Shown here piece after piece: positions 34,847-35,610 of a stretch of 35,610 bases of DNA. Source of the DNA: Robiginitalea sp. (GTDB lineage: Bacteria > Bacteroidota > Bacteroidia > Flavobacteriales > Flavobacteriaceae); assembly GCA_024642005.1 (NCBI GenBank), contig JAHECA010000030.1, positions 1 to 35,610 of the forward strand, in the 5' to 3' direction. Position 1 is the first letter of the stretch. The number at the start of each line of letters is the position of its first letter. Under the pieces are notes generated by a model. The model was not told the origin of the DNA, made no database searches, and was given only the letters and a program-made list of their open reading frames with translations. Position numbers and translations under genes: made by a program.

Positions 34847-34916
34847 GTGGCGGTGCCGACCTGCTAGAACCGGGAAGCCACAAAAGGCCTTCTACAAGCT
34901 GCGCGACACCCGCACC
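34847..34916 (-). other. tRNA-like relic (not a functional tRNA)
   Basis: The minus strand reads GGTGCGGGTGTCGCGCAGC, a stretch like a tRNA D-arm (CAGCTTGTAGAAGG), a T-loop-like GGTTCTAGC and an end CGGCACCGCCA. GGTGC pairs with GCACC, and a G plus CCA follows. The D and T stems do not close properly and the anticodon loop would have six bases, so it is at best decayed. Seen only by eye. Confidence 0.2.
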
Positions 34917-34947
34917 AGACGCTGCTGGCCCGTAAGGCGCCCATCGC

Positions 34948-35610
34948 CTACCCCACCAGAGGCGGCTGGTTCTGGGTAAACGGCTGGTGGTAGTACCGCT
35001 TGCCGGTGGCCTGGTAGAGCGCATTGGCCAGGGCCGCAAACACGGGCGGGAACATGGGTTCGCCCAGGCCCGTGGGGTCTATGCCGTTCTCCACAAAGTG
35101 GATGTCGATTTCACGGGGCGCTTCCTGCATGCGGATCATGCGGTACCTGTCGAAGTTGGTCTGCTGGGTTGCACCATCGGTCACGGTGAGCTCCCCGTAC
35201 AGGGCGTTGCCAATGCCGTCGGTGATGCCCCCTTCGGCCAGGTTTATGGCGGCATCGGGGTTTATCACGATGCCGCAGTCGAGGGCACAGGTTACTTTCT
35301 GCACGCGGGGCTGGCCGTTTTCAAGCACCAGGTCGAGCACCTGGGCGGCGTAGGAATTGTGGCAGAAATAGGCCGACACACCCCGGAATACCCCTTCTGA
35401 GGTATTGCCCCAGCCCGCCTTGTCGCGCACCAGTTCCAGCACCCCGGCATAGCGGGCCGCATCGTAGTCGTTGCCTTCCCCCACCGGCTTGGTCTGGGCA
35501 CGCCGGAAGAGTTCCAGGCGGAATTCAATCGGGTCCTTGCCGGCCGCTTCGGCCACCTCATCCAGAAAGGACTGCTCGGCGCTGGCCATGAAGTTGGAGC
35601 GGGGCGCCCG
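34948..35610 (-). CDS. Second IorB-like molybdopterin-binding subunit, 5' part outside the window
   Basis: The C-terminal 220 residues of an IorB-type subunit; the reading frame stays open to the last base of the window (RAPRSNF before the first visible Met), so the gene starts beyond it. About two-thirds of residues are identical by eye to the end of the IorB protein at 22269: AEQSFLDE, GKDPI.FRLEL, YFCHNSYAA, KVTCA.DCGIV.NPDAA, YRMIRM.EAPREID and PTGLGEPMFPPV with the catalytic Glu. Both copies are on the same strand. An iorA-like gene may lie upstream of it, outside the window. Confidence 0.9.
   Translation of the reverse strand, partial: RAPRSNFMASAEQSFLDEVAEAAGKDPIEFRLELFRRAQTKPVGEGNDYDAARYAGVLELVRDKAGWGNTSEGVFRGVSAYFCHNSYAAQVLDLVLENGQPRVQKVTCALDCGIVINPDAAINLAEGGITDGIGNALYGELTVTDGATQQTNFDRYRMIRMQEAPREIDIHFVENGIDPTGLGEPMFPPVFAALANALYQATGKRYYHQPFTQNQPPLVG

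Larger units (their letters stand above)
34672..34947. other. Intergenic region of 276 bases with no convincing gene
   Basis: Upstream of the di-haem gene and downstream of the partial IorB. No protein-coding ORF is supported. It holds an inverted repeat (34769-34788) and a tRNA-like stretch (34847-34916). No exact TAnnTTTG box was seen in the orientation of the di-haem gene. Confidence 0.6.

Overview
The window looks like chromosomal DNA of a high-GC member of the Bacteroidetes, most likely a marine Flavobacteriia (a Robiginitalea-like organism would fit; this is inference). Grounds: Bacteroidetes-type -7 boxes (TAnnTTTG), a DUF6090-type membrane protein, a GntP transporter next to a PVC-type haem-binding dehydrogenase, secreted esterases, and no clear Shine-Dalgarno tracts. 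There is no phage, IS element, CRISPR array or rRNA. Both ends are cut inside genes.

Region 1 (1-12261) is an L-fucose utilisation island. Nine tightly packed + strand genes run from a truncated IlvD/Edd-family sugar-acid dehydratase through two SDRs, an SMP-30 lactonase, an FAH-family hydrolase, an SDR, L-fuconate dehydratase, a TIM-barrel lactonase and a secreted GH95 alpha-L-fucosidase to a final L-fucose dehydrogenase (ten genes in all). A convergent fucP permease follows. Together they can release, import and oxidise L-fucose to pyruvate plus lactate without phosphorylation. The island carries more dehydratases, lactonases and SDRs than that route needs, so it probably serves a second sugar too.

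Region 2 (12325-19627) is a second sugar or sugar-acid module built around a divergent promoter region. Leftward lie a Tat-exported xylose-isomerase-like TIM-barrel protein, a gluconate-5-dehydrogenase-like SDR and a low-GC DUF6090 protein. Rightward lie a GntP permease, a large secreted PVC-type dehydrogenase with a C-terminal cytochrome c domain, and a small outer-membrane-like protein. Region 3 (19746-22227) is a Ktr/Trk potassium uptake pair.

Region 4 (22269-31555) is a leftward run of exported enzymes headed by an AraC regulator transcribed the other way. It comprises a small NTF2-like protein, a type-B carboxylesterase, two alpha/beta hydrolases, a Tat-exported aldo/keto reductase and a molybdenum aldehyde/isoquinoline-type oxidoreductase (IorA/IorB). 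The AraC/NTF2 intergenic region has phased direct repeats beside a clean -7 box, which suggests AraC control. A periplasmic ester-to-aldehyde-to-acid pathway is a plausible reading.

Region 5 (31593-35610) holds a CPA2 cation/proton antiporter, a strong terminator, a di-haem lipoprotein, a short region with a tRNA-like relic, and the 3' part of a second IorB paralogue that leaves the window.
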